DNA of 64,000 nt from Xanthostigma xanthostigma (GCA_963575645.1 OY754464.1:30271501-30335500), one strand, 5' to 3'; shown: positions 12,205-24,170, counted from the stretch's first letter. Translations and numbers: made by a program. Notes: generated from the sequence alone by a model not told the origin.

Positions 12205-13390
12205 TTGTTATCTTTGTTATCATTCCAACTCCACAAATCACTGGTATTAATTTAGGTTAAAATTTTCGTTTCAAAATCTTACAATTTATCGTGTTGAGGT
12301 CTCAAAATAATATATTTTCGGAAAAAGACTCCACTAGACCGGTATCATGCCCACAGACTAACAGACTAACAAACTATTTCCAAAAATATGTTGAATTCGG
12401 GGAAACACAAAAAAACAAAAAATACTGTAAAATCTTAAAATTTTGACTTAAATTAGTACCATTCCCCACTTGTGGTGATGGAATGGTACATATGCTTTTA
12501 AACTGAAGTTCTGTCAGAATGAAATTGGTTAGCTAGCTAACAAGCATGCTTCGGTAAATTTTTACAGGTGAAATGAAAAACTTTTAATACTAGCCGCTAT
12601 CTGCGTCATCACACGCATTAACATAAATTTTATTTTATTTTTTATACAATATATTGTAACAAAACTGTTCTAATTCGTGGTGGAAAATATTTATTTGCAA
12701 TAGAAAAACTTTAACAAAACAATTAAACAAACAAACTAAAAGCACTTTTTTATAACGTAACAGAAAAAAACAACAAATGCTAACTAATAAAATAAAAGTA
12801 AGTAAGTATAAGTAAGTAATAAAGTTAATACAAAGTCACTATTTATGTACACTAAACACTACCTATATGACTATATACAAAAGATTATTTATGTTAAACT
12901 AGATTTACCTATATAATTGAAATCAATTGTCTATTAATCACTCCGCACTATTTATTTCGCGCACTATTTATTTACACAGTTCATTTATCTATTTATCTCA
13001 GCAGTTACCTCAGTACTGTTTACGGTACTAACTGTAAATTTATGTCGATTGTTCACTCGATTAAACATCATGTATGATCGATCCTCTACTGAGCTATTGC
13101 CGTGGTATTTATATGCGCTGGATAGTTCTTTCTTTTCTTGCATTCATTGTTGTCTGGAATTTGACAACAAAGCCCTTTTTACCTTTTTTATTGTTAGAAC
13201 AACAAGCCGCTTGTTGTCCCACAACAATCTGTGTGTCATTGTTAGAATGACGAGCTGATTGTTGTCTCACGAAATTCTTTGTTGTTGCCTGTTGGGGAGG
13301 GGGGGGTCTGTTACAATATCAAATGTCATTATTTTGAAATTGGAATGATCCTGTTGTTCATTGGCTAGATTTTTTTATATTCAAAACGAT
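12205..13390. mobile_element. Family A-related element interrupted by a solo LTR
   Basis: Flanking pieces resemble family A: TAATACTAGCCGC with GCGTCATCACACGC before the LTR, and CAAATGTCATTATTTTGAAA with GGAATGATCC after it. These correspond to contiguous sequence at 22465-22560, so the LTR splits an older copy. 12225-12490 also contains an inverted arrangement of the CATTCCAAC/GGAATGG motif. Confidence 0.55.
12655..13315. mobile_element. Solo LTR of a retrovirus-like retrotransposon
   Basis: A 661-bp insertion begins TGTAACAAAACTG and ends GGTCTGTTACA, giving the TG...CA ends with a 6-bp terminal inverted repeat (TGTAAC/GTTACA) expected of an LTR. It is flanked by the 4-bp direct repeat ATAT (12651-12654 and 13316-13319), and the interrupted family A sequence resumes directly after. 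A 4-bp duplication fits a Ty3/gypsy LTR; BEL/Pao is the alternative. No internal gag-pol region is present, so the element was lost by LTR-LTR recombination (inference). The open frame at 13049-13258 inside is not a gene. Confidence 0.7.
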
Positions 13391-14488
13391 GGTTAAAACA
13401 CACTTTTATATAGCTCCGAAAATGGAAAATTAATAAATGTAAAATATAGAGATGCTCAACTGCAGATCTAAGCGTATAATATCTATGTGCATAGAATGTG
13501 CAAACATTTGTGATTATCAAATTTTAATTTGAGCTAATATCAAACTGCATTTAGAACGAAATGAAATTTTCAAAATTGTTTACAATTGGTATATTATTAT
13601 TCAGGTAAATGAAAAAAACAAAAATTAATATTGGATGTTTCATCATGTAACTGCAAAAATCCTGCCATAATTTACGTCACTGGTGATTCTTGGAATGAAT
13701 TTGGAAACGTTAGCGTGTTTGGTTTACTATGCTCAACAAAAAGGAAGTTTTCAGCTGATTTTTGAATATCAACCTAGAGACGATCACTACAATCGTCGAC
13801 TGTCACATTTAAATCGGTAGGTACGTAATAATGTTCTAATTTCATTGGACAAGACCTACATTTTTCTCTCTGTCTACTATTATTACTTAAGCAATTTACT
13901 TGTTGATAATATCGAATAGAGACGTCAAACGTCAACCATTTTTGTTATTTAGAAAATATAATATCGCTTAATTATATATTTATAAATGGAAGTATACTGT
14001 ACAAAAAACATATACGCTCAATTCTATATAATACCTACCAACTATAAAAGTGTTGATTATTCGACCTTGTTTTGTAAATAATTATCCCATTGTTTTAATA
14101 AACATCTATCAGAGACAGCTCTGGACGTACAACATGCCATCTGTCTGGCCGCTAGCAAGGATGTTCATTGTTTTTGATTTTCCCCGGAACTGACATTACA
14201 TTACATTATAAACACGTTAATATACCTACATATGTGCATTAACTGATAGTCTGTACTGGTATTTTGCAAACAAAACTATAGAAATTTGTGCTCTGCTTTA
14301 TAAAGTGGAGTGGCGTATAATTGATTCGCGGAATCAATCAGTAAAGAAAAAACAACGTCACTACAAAGCAAAAGACAAATTAATTAATAAACTTGTTAAT
14401 TGTGACTATTGTCATTAATTTTAATCCAATAGGTATTTTTTAGGATAAATTCAATGTTAAATTTTCTAATAATATTATATAGAAGCCG
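13391..14488. other. No recognised feature
   Basis: AT-rich; nothing coding or repetitive could be supported. Confidence 0.5.
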
Positions 14489-14575
14489 GAAAACCTGAAG
14501 AGGCAGCAGGTGGGGACCCATTCAAAAACAAGAAAAAGACAAATATATTTCCACCTGCTGCCGTTTGAGGTTTTC
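14489..14575. repeat. Hairpin-forming inverted repeat
   Basis: Arms 14489-14513 and 14551-14575 (25 nt, core GGCAGCAGGTGG / CCACCTGCTGCC, a few mismatches) are separated by 37 nt. This may be a remnant foldback MITE. Confidence 0.6.
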
Positions 14576-14762
14576 AGACTTGTTTGCGTCTTTTCAGTTA
14601 GTTTCAATAAATTTAGTCGGTCAGTTAAAATATTTTGTACAATACGTCTATAAGTACTGTGTATATATATTATTATATAACAATGAATAAATATATTCTT
14701 TTGTATAATATTGCATTTTGTTAATTATACTAACGTACATCTGCTATTTATCTAGTTTAGGG

Positions 14763-14989
14763 CAGCGCTGGGCAACCTCGGCTCCTTGAGCTCCTAGGAG
14801 CTCTCCATGTAGCTCTTATAAGCGAGTGTAAGAATGAATGAGAGACGCACATATTTTGTACAAACTATACTTGCCTTACTTGGGGTCGTAAATTTACCTG
14901 TGCGTAATGATTAATGAACAATAGAGATCCTTGGAACAATAGAGATTAGTGCTGGTCACTCTTCAGAAGTCATAGGTTGCCCAGCGCTG
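14763..14989. mobile_element. hAT-type MITE, 227 bp
   Basis: Ends are CAGCGCTGGGCAACC and its reverse complement GGTTGCCCAGCGCTG. The flanks GTTTAGGG (14755-14762) and GTTTAGAC (14990-14997) form an imperfect 8-bp target duplication, and 8-bp duplication plus a CAG start is diagnostic of hAT. No open frame, so non-autonomous. Confidence 0.8.
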
Positions 14990-15188
14990 GTTTAGACCAT
15001 ATCACTCTCACTGATAGAAACTGGTATTAAATTTAAAATAAATAAATAATAATACATCGCTTCGATGTATAAATATTTGTGTCAGCGTGCCCCTAAGTCC
15101 TGCATTTTTCTCAGCTTACGGTGTCTCAAAGTTAATGAAACAACATAAGGTTTAATCCTAATCTTTGATTAACGTCTGATTAGAACTC

Positions 15189-15306
15189 TTCAATAAATAA
15201 AATTATCGACCAATTTTTCAGATCGAAACGTTAATGTATTAATTTATATATTGTTTTGTTAATATAATATTGTCTGAAAAATTGGTCGATAATTTTATTT
15301 ATTGAA
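15189..15306. repeat. Inverted repeat with identical 34-bp arms
   Basis: 15189-15222 (TTCAATAAATAAAATTATCG...) is repeated in reverse complement at 15273-15306, with a 50-bp spacer. It fits a small foldback element; no target duplication could be assigned. Confidence 0.75.
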
Positions 15307-15535
15307 CATAAGGCTTAAACTGAAAGTTTAAATAAAAAAAAAAAAACTTTCTTCAAGAGTATCGTGTAGCGTCTCAAATAAAAGCTTGATGAAGCACGAA
15401 TTCATCAATAATATAATATGATGTATTTTTATTTTATCATTTTTTTAACATTTTTTTTGGAACAGCGCTTATAATATTGAAAAAAATTAGAAACATCAAG
15501 AATTAGGGGTAGAATGAACGTCAAACTGGTATATA

Positions 15536-15688
15536 ATAGCTCTGTTCCAAGTTCTCTGAGAACGGTAACAGAACCGTCACCGTCTTGCGTAGTAGCTAAA
15601 ACGAAACAGTTTGTATCGGTGTTTGAGCTACTGCACAAGACTGTGACTGTTCTGTTACCGTTCTCAGAGAGCTTGGAACGGAGCTAAT
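15536..15688. mobile_element. 150-bp palindromic MITE, copy 1
   Basis: Nearly the whole element is an inverted repeat. TAGCTCTGTTCCAAG...GAGAACGGTAACAGAAC pairs with GTTCTGTTACCGTTCTC...CTTGGAACGGAGCTA. A second copy lies at 31993-32124. No coding capacity. Confidence 0.75.
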
Positions 15689-15714
15689 AATATCAAGCCA
15701 TGTATGCAAGCTGT

Positions 15715-15795
15715 TGGTGTTGGCTATAACTCTGTTGATAGAAAGCAAGACTCGTAATCTCAGGGTCTTGGGTTCGAACCCCGCGTTCTATGAAA
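15715..15795 (+). repeat. tRNA-derived sequence (SINE head or tRNA pseudogene)
   Basis: It contains an A-box-like TAACTCTGTTGATAGAA, a short anticodon-like hairpin AGACTCGTAATCT (CGT in anticodon position) and a B box GGGTTCGAACCCC. The acceptor stem does not pair and the T and anticodon stems are imperfect, so it is not a functional tRNA. A tRNA-Thr pseudogene or a tRNA-derived SINE promoter are both possible. Confidence 0.45.
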
Positions 15796-15879
15796 GTGTT
15801 GTTTTTAAATTTTTTATACTATGAATGAATTATTGAATAAGTTAGGGGTTATGGCTTAATAGCCCGTTATGCACGTTAT

Positions 15880-16960
15880 TTTAGAAGAATTTTTGTGCTC
15901 CCCCTTGTCCTGGATCTAGTCCTCCAATAGTTTGGATCTTCTGATGAACTCCAGAAGATTGGTGACTAGATTATCCTGATGAATTACTCCGCTCTCATCA
16001 ATGTATCCAAAGACGGTTGTTCTCCTGTAAGCTAGGGCCTCGCATTTGAACAGTAAATGGTTAGCTGTTAATTCCTCCTCCATTTCGCAAAATCTACACT
16101 GTGTCGATTCCTGACGATCCCCATCGTGTGTAGATGCTTTCTCGGGGGTACATGACCGGTTAAGAGCCCCACCGCTTTCCTGAGTTTAGATCTACTGAGT
16201 TTGATTAAGTCCTCTGTAAGCCTGTTTGAAGGGCCCGCAAGCGTCCTATTCCCATGTAAATTTCCTGGATTCAAGCTCCAGTCAATGCTGATTGCGGGTC
16301 CAGCTTTTGACAGTTTGTTGAATATTTGTGTAAGTAATTCCACAAAACGGTTCTAGTCCAATGAACTTCGCAGAAGCTCCTTGTCGAGCAAGGCTATCCG
16401 TCATCTCATTGCCCCAGATTTCTTCTTGACCCGGTACCCATATTAAACACACTTTGTTCTTAGTTCCCAGGCAAGGGCGCAGATATTTTTTTCTGGGGGG
16501 GGGGCGTAAAGCAAAAAAAAAGTCAATACCTATTTTTTTTTTATTAATATCACACAAGAATACTCACGAAGGAAGGTGTCAAGCAAAATATTAATTCTCA
16601 AACCAATTTTACAATTGATTTTTTTTTCAAAAAGTATTTCTAAATTTTATTTTTTAGCCAGGTATTGGTATAATTTTCAGTTTTATTTTTTTATTATTAT
16701 GATCCTGGGGGGTAATTACCCCCTTACCCCCCTATCTACGCCCTTGTTCCCAGGTCATTGAGTGAATGATGGCAGTCCCATGCTAGCTTTGAGCTGAATT
16801 CGTGGGATTGTAGTGATTTGATTGCCGCCTGGCTATCAGAGAGAATGCGTAGAGTTGGTTTTGATAGTCCTTCTTAATATTCTTTTGCGCACATACATTG
16901 CCATTACTTCAGCTTGAAATACAGTGACATGAGTACCTAGGCTCCGATTAACATATCTCC
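15880..16960 (-). pseudogene. LINE pseudogene: RNase H domain and C-terminal zinc knuckle
   Basis: Read on the minus strand, the remnant carries RNase H features in order. First is a TVFQAEVMAM segment with the catalytic Glu (about 16900). Next is LSDSQAAIKSL with a catalytic Asp (about 16830). Then comes VCLIWVPG and GNEMTDSLARQGA with the last Asp (about 16400). After that it has LTGHVPPRKHLHTMGI and a CRFC-type cysteine motif near 16090, as in I/LOA/R1-like LINEs after the RNase H. Frameshifts and stops break it. The reverse transcriptase is absent. A hAT MITE (16472-16746) sits between two RNase H motifs; removing it and one target copy restores continuity of the fold. Inferred to be a dead 5'-truncated copy. 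Confidence 0.8.
16472..16746. mobile_element. hAT-type MITE (CAAGGGCG family), 275 bp
   Basis: Ends are CAAGGGCGCAGAT and ATCTACGCCCTTG, with perfect 8-bp target duplications TTCCCAGG at 16464-16471 and 16747-16754. It inserted into the LINE RNase H remnant. It serves as the reference for related copies at 18122 (truncated) and 28472-29559. The plus-strand frame at 16576-16761 is not a gene. Confidence 0.92.
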
Positions 16961-18121
16961 TTGGTTTCTTTTTATATTAAACATCCTTTTTAGTAAAACA
17001 TGTTTGAACCCCGTATTTGGCGAAATTGATTTTTTTTAATTTATTCTTAATTATATTATACCTATCTATTTTAGTACAAAGAAAGTTTAAAAATAACAAC
17101 AAAAAAGTTATCAGGATTGTCCAATTCTAGAAGAATCAATTGTTATAAGCAATGTAATTATTTGTTTTTTATAACTGCAGCAGAGCCACAATTTGGTTAT
17201 AGAACACACAAGTGGAGGGGGGAGAGCTAATGACAATTAATTATTACCAAACAGGTAAAAACCTAGCTATAAATTAATTTGGGTTGTACACGAATTCAAG
17301 AACTATAATGCGCTTCGTTGTTTGTTTTTACCACAACTCCATTGCGATAAACTTACTTGTGTCGTTTTTCGTATCAAAATATTTGTTTAATTAAAATTGT
17401 GCAAATATTTGTCAAAAAAATGTCGTTGAATGATTGAGTTTTTTTTATTCTACTTAAATTACCATGTCTAATGTCTATCAGTCAATTGTAACCACTGATA
17501 AACAAATTCGTTGTACTTACTTAAGAGCCCGTTTCCCCTGGTTTTCTCAATGCAATACAGTGGTCTGCGGTCCCGTATAAATCTGATCGTAAAACGAGAG
17601 ATAAAATTATGAAAAATTATTTTTATGGAGATTAAGGATCAATCTATGTCCCTATTGTACCATTTTTTTAATTTTTTTAGCAGAAAAATTTTTATAAAAA
17701 TTTTAAAAACCGTAAAAAGTGTCTTTTAAAAGCATTCGCCATTAATTAACAAAGTAAAAAATGAAAAATTTGTTACAATACGGACATAGATTGATCCTTA
17801 ATATAACTAGAAAAAAATATGCCGTAGCCTGTTTTCCAAAATTACGACCCAGTTTATACGGGAAGCCGTAGCTCTGCAATGAAAAAATATCGTAATATGT
17901 TGAATTGACTGGTGCTGTAACTACGGAAAGAACGGGTGTTTTTGAAATTATCCTCTGTGCTGGCATGTGCCGTTAAAATTTAGGGCTGGGTTGTATACTA
18001 TATAGTGGTTTGATATATTCGTTGCAACGATTTTAATTTAAAGTTCGCTGCATACGAGGCTGGATTTGCCGCTAGATTTCACTACTAGTTTTCTTAATTG
18101 CTATTATGTGCTCACTTCACA
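16961..18121. other. No recognised feature
   Basis: AT-rich sequence. Similar short blocks around a 'tagattgatcctta' motif occur at 17640 and 17790 in inverted orientation (GAAAAATTATTTTTATGGAG region), hinting at a weak foldback. No gene. Confidence 0.4.
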
Positions 18122-18200
18122 CAAGGGCGTAGATATTTTTTTTTCTGGGGGGCGGGGTATAAAGCTAAAGAAATCAATATTTTTAAGTTTTATTCATAGG
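18122..18200. mobile_element. Truncated hAT MITE end (CAAGGGCG family)
   Basis: It starts CAAGGGCGTAGATATTTTTT followed by CTGGGGGGCGGGG, matching one end of the MITE at 16472-16746. The matching right end is not found downstream. A second hAT-like end, CAGGGGTATGAAACTC, appears at about 18365. Confidence 0.6.
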
Positions 18201-21200
18201 AACACCAAAACCAAACGACTAAACTAAAAAACTTTATTTTGGGTAGAATTTGAAGAGCCAAAAAAAAGTCTTTTTCATATAGCCACACGGGTCTCGTAAA
18301 ATTCACGTAATAATGCGGGACATTTCCTATAATACGGGACACGGAACTTTAATGCAGGACTGACCAGGGGTATGAAACTCAATGCTATTCGAGCTTCTCT
18401 TATTTGTCTGAAGGAATAATTTTAATGCCAACATGATAGCATGAAAATTAATGAAAATGTACTTTTGACGAACTTTTTTCAGTCATTGGCATCGCTGAAA
18501 TGGCGCCAGCTCACCAAAGCGCATCAAAGCAGGAGTTTCAAAATTGTCTACTTATGTTATGAACAATATTATTTAATAAAAAAGGATAAAAAACTGTTCA
18601 ATTCTTACAAAATTACAATTATAAGAGGAAATGTATTTTAAACATCAACCATTTTGTTGGAAACGTGCTTGTTGTGACAACACCATTCCCAGGGCAGCTA
18701 CGACACACACACCATTTTACACAGTTGGTATTAAAATCATTCCTTGTCATTTAAGAGGTCACCTTGCCATCACACGAGACATCTTTACAAACACACACTA
18801 TGTCATAATGTTTGTTTGTGGGCCTTTGTTCATGTCGCCCACGTTACAAGATACCGTTTATAGATTGGTTCTTGCTCAGAGCCAGCAGATGACCTTGAAA
18901 GAACATAGCCCCTGTTCTTATTGTAATTTTGTGAGCGAGCAGGCGAGCCCACAGTGACTTCATTTCCAGATTTGTACCAACAGAAGTCCAGCGTTTCAAC
19001 ATGGATTATTGCCGTGGAAAATAAACAAGATTACCTTTGTCAACAGAACGTAAGAAAAAATGTAACATTGCCAAATATAATAGGTACCTAAATATTTTAT
19101 CTATAATACTTATTTTATTGATTTATATTGATATTTATAACTTCCAATAGGAAGTTATTGTATTTAATAGTAGAAGAAAAATTATCTGAAAAGTCAAAAC
19201 AGAAAAAAAATTTTGTCACAGCATAATTAAAATGGAAGAGATTAATTTTATATCTATACACATAGAATATATTGAGAATTTTAATTATGAAGAGATAATA
19301 AAATAAATATGAATTCAAATAAAATTATGTACCTACATAATAAAAATTCAGAATTAATGACAAAATAAGAATTTTGAATTAAAATGATGTAAATAATAAA
19401 ACTGTTTTAATTACTATGGCACTAGTACAGGTAATAGAGAATTTTTTTCTGCATTATCCTACAACTTTTTTTTGTTTTCTTAAATAGGTTCAGTATCACG
19501 TACTGACCCTAAATGCACAAAATCCTTACAAATTAGGAGGGCGGAAGTGCCGCCATTTTGACAAAAATAATTAAATAAATAATATATAAAACAAATAATG
19601 AAAGTCCTATATTTTTGCAACTTTAAAAAAATACTTTTTTTTCCGAAAAAAAGGTGGCAACCCTAATTGTAACAAACAGTACTGTATTATAGTTATTATT
19701 ATGAATATACAATACATTTTTTTCCATATTTTTGTGACATTTAACATAATTCTATTTTTTGTAAACTATTTCTTTGCAGATAAATTATATGTTGTAAAGT
19801 TTTGTAATTCTGGATAATAAAATGAATATAGCACATCCCTATTTGATATCTGCAGTTTATACGTGTCTGTGTTAGTATACTAACACATGTAATAGTATGT
19901 ATATCACTATAACGAGGCATATAATAATTCGGTTCTCTTTGTCAATCCTTCTCACATGTGTGAAAGATAGAGAGAGAGCATTCAATTCTCATAGACCACA
20001 ATAATAAGGTGTACTATTATGAATGGAATGTTTCAAAATGTTTCCTCACCACACGCCGCAAAATACAGCTTCCCCTCTGTGATCGGCAAACGGGCTCTTA
20101 ATATTTGGAAAAACCATATAATATGTATGTTTATTATTATATAGAAGTGTTATCGCAAGAAGTATTTAATTTACGATAATAGTTTGGTATTAAATCTTGA
20201 ATAAATATTACTGTGGAATTCAATAGCGTCTTTCAAAACGGAAAGAGACATAATACAGACACGTTTAAAAACGCAGATAACTGTAATAAATGGCTAAAGA
20301 TAATAGTTTCTTTTTTTAAATAAAAAACTTTAAGATTTAAACACAAGTCACAACCTTCAATTCCATAATAATTTATACTGAAAATGTTTATACTTTTTAG
20401 CCAACCGATTTCCAATTATGTTTTCGTCCTCGGAAAATTTTCCATAAACATTTTCCTGAACATTTTTATTCGGTTTTAAAATGACTTCAAGGAGCAATAT
20501 GTATAAATAAACAATTTCTATACTTTTTGGGATATAAATTAGCTGATGTATGTGTTTGTACTTTCTGCGTAAGTGGAAATAAACAGGCAAAAACATACAA
20601 CCATAGATAAATACACAAATAGTATTCGAAAACTAAAGAAACAAAAAAAAATTGTTGAGGATTGATTGGCCCGTTTGAACACAAAAGCAAAACGGCCGAA
20701 TAGATTCCAAACATTTTTTTTTTTGTTTTTGATTTTTATGTAGGTACTAGTAAGGTAGTTTTAGTTTCAGTTTATTTATGTTGTATAGGTATAATAAGTA
20801 TATATTCGAATCGGTGTTCGCGATGTTTGTGTGGCGGAAACGTTTCTCAAACCTTGTGTTCGACTGCGCTGTCTCATTTCATTTCTGCCAAAATAAAACT
20901 ATACTAGGTGACCCACATAATATAATCTGAGTAGTAAATATATAGTTTTAAAATTTAGTTCAATTAAACGTTTTGACACAACGATACATAAAGTTGTCAA
21001 AAAAATGTAAAAATCTAGAAATAATTATATAGATACTTAAAAAAAACTTAAAAAATTGAACCTCCTTTAAAAAAGACTAGTAAAAAACGTAAAATAATAA
21101 ACTTTTTCACTTTTTAGTGACTTTGCAATACGTAGTGTCCTCAAAATGTCGACATCTCTTGAAAATTCAATTTTCGAAAATCGGACTGGAAATAGTACTT

Positions 21201-22009
21201 AACTCTCTAAAAATTTCAATAACGAGAATAATAGGTATATGGTACCAATCCGTAAACGTGATTAAAATGGTGTCGAAATTTTTCAAATCAGTTAATACCT
21301 CCAAAAACATAAAAAAAAACAAAAAAAATATGCAAAACTAATAATGACAACCTCTTTTTTAATTCGGTTAAAATATAGACGTAATCGGTTTGTTTTTTGC
21401 CTCATATTTATACTGACGGTTTAAGTTTTTACATTTTGTCTCTAAAAGAATGTGCATTTTAAAAAAAAGTTCGTACAATGCATTCGGTGATTGGTTTATG
21501 AAGTATTGAAAGAAAATGCATTCTATTTACCTTCCAAGACATTGATGATTTTAGTATAGAATTCACGTAATCAATAAAACCAAAAACAATAAAATACTGA
21601 CCATAACATTGTTTTTTATTGCTTCAAAAAAGATTGCATCTATTGATAAATTAACAGAGCTTTTCGCGCTACCATATGCTGCTCCAAGTAATAAAAATTA
21701 ATAACCTCCAGTTTTCTTTGTTCAAGTAACAATGTAATTACCATAATTAGTGTTAGCTTAAAACACCTGTTGCTTTGTCGTTGACCAATCCACCTGTATG
21801 TAAATTGCTTACAAACGTGCTAGGTACATTCTTACCTAAATAGTAAAAAATGCGACTTCTTTGTCTAAAATACTGTATCGTTAGAAGCCAATCAATCCCT
21901 TATATATTGCGTAGTAAATAAGTTGGTTATTTTTTTAATCTAATCACTGAAAAAATACAAATAATAAAAAAGAAATGTAGAAAATACGCGCTATTTTCGA
22001 ATTTTCAAA
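18201..22009. other. No recognised gene
   Basis: A long AT-rich stretch. The 108-codon frame at 18631-18957 is GC-richer than its surroundings, but I recognise no domain in it. 21040-21340 has loose similarity to the repeat sequence at 1300-1500. Nothing else is supported. Confidence 0.45.
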
Positions 22010-22071
22010 ACACAGTCGTCATGGAAACTGTTGATATATACTCTTATCAACAGTTTCCATGACGACTGTGT
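22010..22071. repeat. Perfect 27-bp hairpin
   Basis: 22010-22036 and 22045-22071 are exact reverse complements (core CAGTCGTCATGGAAACTG) with an 8-nt loop. It sits immediately before a family A copy, so it may be part of that insertion or an independent tiny foldback. Confidence 0.85.
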
Positions 22072-22096
22072 CGTTTGACATCAAGGTTGACATGCA

Positions 22097-22580
22097 TCGT
22101 ATATCATGACGTTTTGGGAGGATGTTTGGTATGCAAGTATGAAGAGCCCTATTGTTTTTGGGGAAAGTCGGCGCATGCGCAGAAGAGATATATGCTATAA
22201 TGGTGTTTTTTTATATAATAATGGTATACTTTTTATAACGGCTTATTATTCTATTTATTTTTTCAAGAAAATTTCGGTAACAATTTTTTTTCTAAACTTT
22301 ATAGTTTCGGAACTATTTTGAAAAAAAAAAAAAATCAGCTGTTCTTTTGTTTTATGGATCTGTCAGAAATAAACTAGTTCGGCATGCTTTGATTAATTTT
22401 TACATGACGTGAAACATATTATGTAGGTAACCATGGCAACGAATAGCAAATATCATATTGAATACTAGCCATTACCCGTGTCACCTCACACGATCTCAGA
22501 AATTTTATTTCCTTCATTATAATCAAATGTCAACATTTTTGAAGTTGGAATGGTTCCATCGCCCAATTGGCTGGAATTTT
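22097..22580. mobile_element. Family A element, partial copy
   Basis: Closely similar to 2727-3195 in the same orientation, sharing GAGCCCTATTGTTTTTGGGG, GGTAACCATGGCAACGAATA and, at the right end, GAAGTTGGAATGGTTCC with CCAATTGGCTGGAATTTTTT. The left TIR is missing. The frame at 22106-22321 is not a gene. Confidence 0.65.
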
Positions 22581-23233
22581 TTAAATAGACCTAAAATTTC
22601 GACACCATTTTGTTCAGAATATCTGATATATTTTATAAAATGGTGTCAAAATTATCCAAATCGGTTAATCCCTTGAAAAGTTATGACCGAATAAACAAAA
22701 AAATATATATTGATATAATACATACGTACTAGCGGCCCGATCCGGTTTCAACCGGGTGCAAAATGTTTTATGTTTGCGGCCCGACGTCTGAACTAATAGC
22801 TTTGAGCAAATCCTACCAGATTTGCTTCTGAACTAATAGCTTTGAGCAAATGATATCAGATGTCGCTACTTGGTACTAAAACAGTTTTTTCTGTTTGACA
22901 CGATAAAAATATACTTTATATATAACGATAGTCTCTCTCTCTCTCCCTATTTCTAGCAATAAAAAGATAAAAACTATCTTAGAGCCTAAGTTGAACCAAG
23001 TAAGACACATTTACAAAATTTCATTAAAGTCGGTCCAGTGGTTTCGGAGATTAGCGCGGACGAACATCGTACGACACGAGATTGTTATATATAAGACTAG
23101 CGGCCCTGTACGTGCTTCGCTACGTATAAAGTGAAATAATAAAACAATTTAATTGGAACATCTATCTGTCTATCTATCTATTTTATTAATTGCTAGCTAT
23201 TTTAAAATATACATGGGCGTATATGTGTGTATG

Positions 23234-23568
23234 TCGAGCACGACGGCGCAGCCGGAGTGCTCGAAAAAAAATAGCGTAAAGTATTCGTGGATAACTGGTC
23301 TTTAAAACACTTGCTCTATTTCGCCAGAGTGCTCGAAAAAAAATAGCGTAAAGTATTCGTGGATAACTGGTCTTTAAAACACTTGCTCTATTTCGCCAGA
23401 GTGCTCGAAAAAAAATAGCGTAAAGTATTCCTGGATAACTGGTCTTTAAAACACTTGCTCTATTTCGCCAGAGTGCTCGAAAAAAAATAGCGTAAAGTAT
23501 TCGTGGATAACTGGTCTTTAAAACACTTGCTCTATTTCGAGCACTCCGGCTGCGCCGTCGTGCTCGAA
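23234..23568. repeat. Four 72-bp tandem repeats enclosed by an inverted repeat
   Basis: Units begin GAGTGCTCGAAAAAAAATAG at 23255, 23327, 23399 and 23471 (exact 72-bp period, nearly identical). They are enclosed by TCGAGCACGACGGCGCAGCC (23234 on) and its reverse complement ending at 23568. The outer arms continue into GAGTGCTCGA, so each unit start forms part of the inverted repeat. Confidence 0.9.
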
Positions 23569-24170
23569 TGCTATTGAATTGTAGCTTATATGAAACGTTG
23601 CGCCATCTATTGAATATTCACTCAATCCAGTCAACAGGTATCGCCATCTGTTAGAATCCTTTGGAGCTAACAGCCGGCTGCGCCGTCGTGCTCGAATGCT
23701 ATTGAATTGTAGCTTTCTATTGAATATTCACTCAATCCAGTCAACAGGTATCGCCATCTGTTAGAATCCTTTTGAGCTAACAGATAATTATCAAGGAATA
23801 GACAAATAATTTGCAATAAAATAATATTGCGACTATAAATTGAAATGTAAGCTATCCTATCTTTCAAGTTGGGTCGAATTGCACACGGTGTGCAAATCAA
23901 ATTTAAAATCGGTTCAGTAGTTTAGGAGTTCATCGCGGACAAACAACGTGACACGTAATTTTTATATATAAAGAAGATTATCAAGGAATAGACAAATAAT
24001 TTGCAATAAAATAATATTGCGACTATAAATTGAAATGTAAGCTATCCTATCTTTCAAGTTGGGTCGAATTGCACACGGTGTGCAAATCAAATTTAAAATC
24101 GGTTCAGTAGTTTAGGAGTTCATCGCGGACAAACAACGTGACACGTAATTTTTATATATAAAGATATAGA
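23540..24170. repeat. Two successive tandem duplications
   Basis: The block GCTGCGCCGTCGTGCTCGAA with CAACAGGTATCGCCATCTGT occurs twice (23549-23670 and 23685-23780; the second lacks about 16 bp). Next, a 190-bp unit starting near TCAAGGAATAGACAAATAAT is duplicated almost exactly (copies start at 23791 and 23981). The minus-strand frame at 23667-23900 is a by-product. Confidence 0.85.

Noticed and set aside
15715-15795. Functional tRNA-Thr(CGT)
   Set aside because: The acceptor stem does not pair and the anticodon and T stems are imperfect; only the A and B boxes survive.
18631-18957. 108-codon plus-strand ORF as a host gene
   Set aside because: No recognisable motif, no splice or promoter context, and Cys/His spacing that fits no domain I know. 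It cannot be supported without a homology search.
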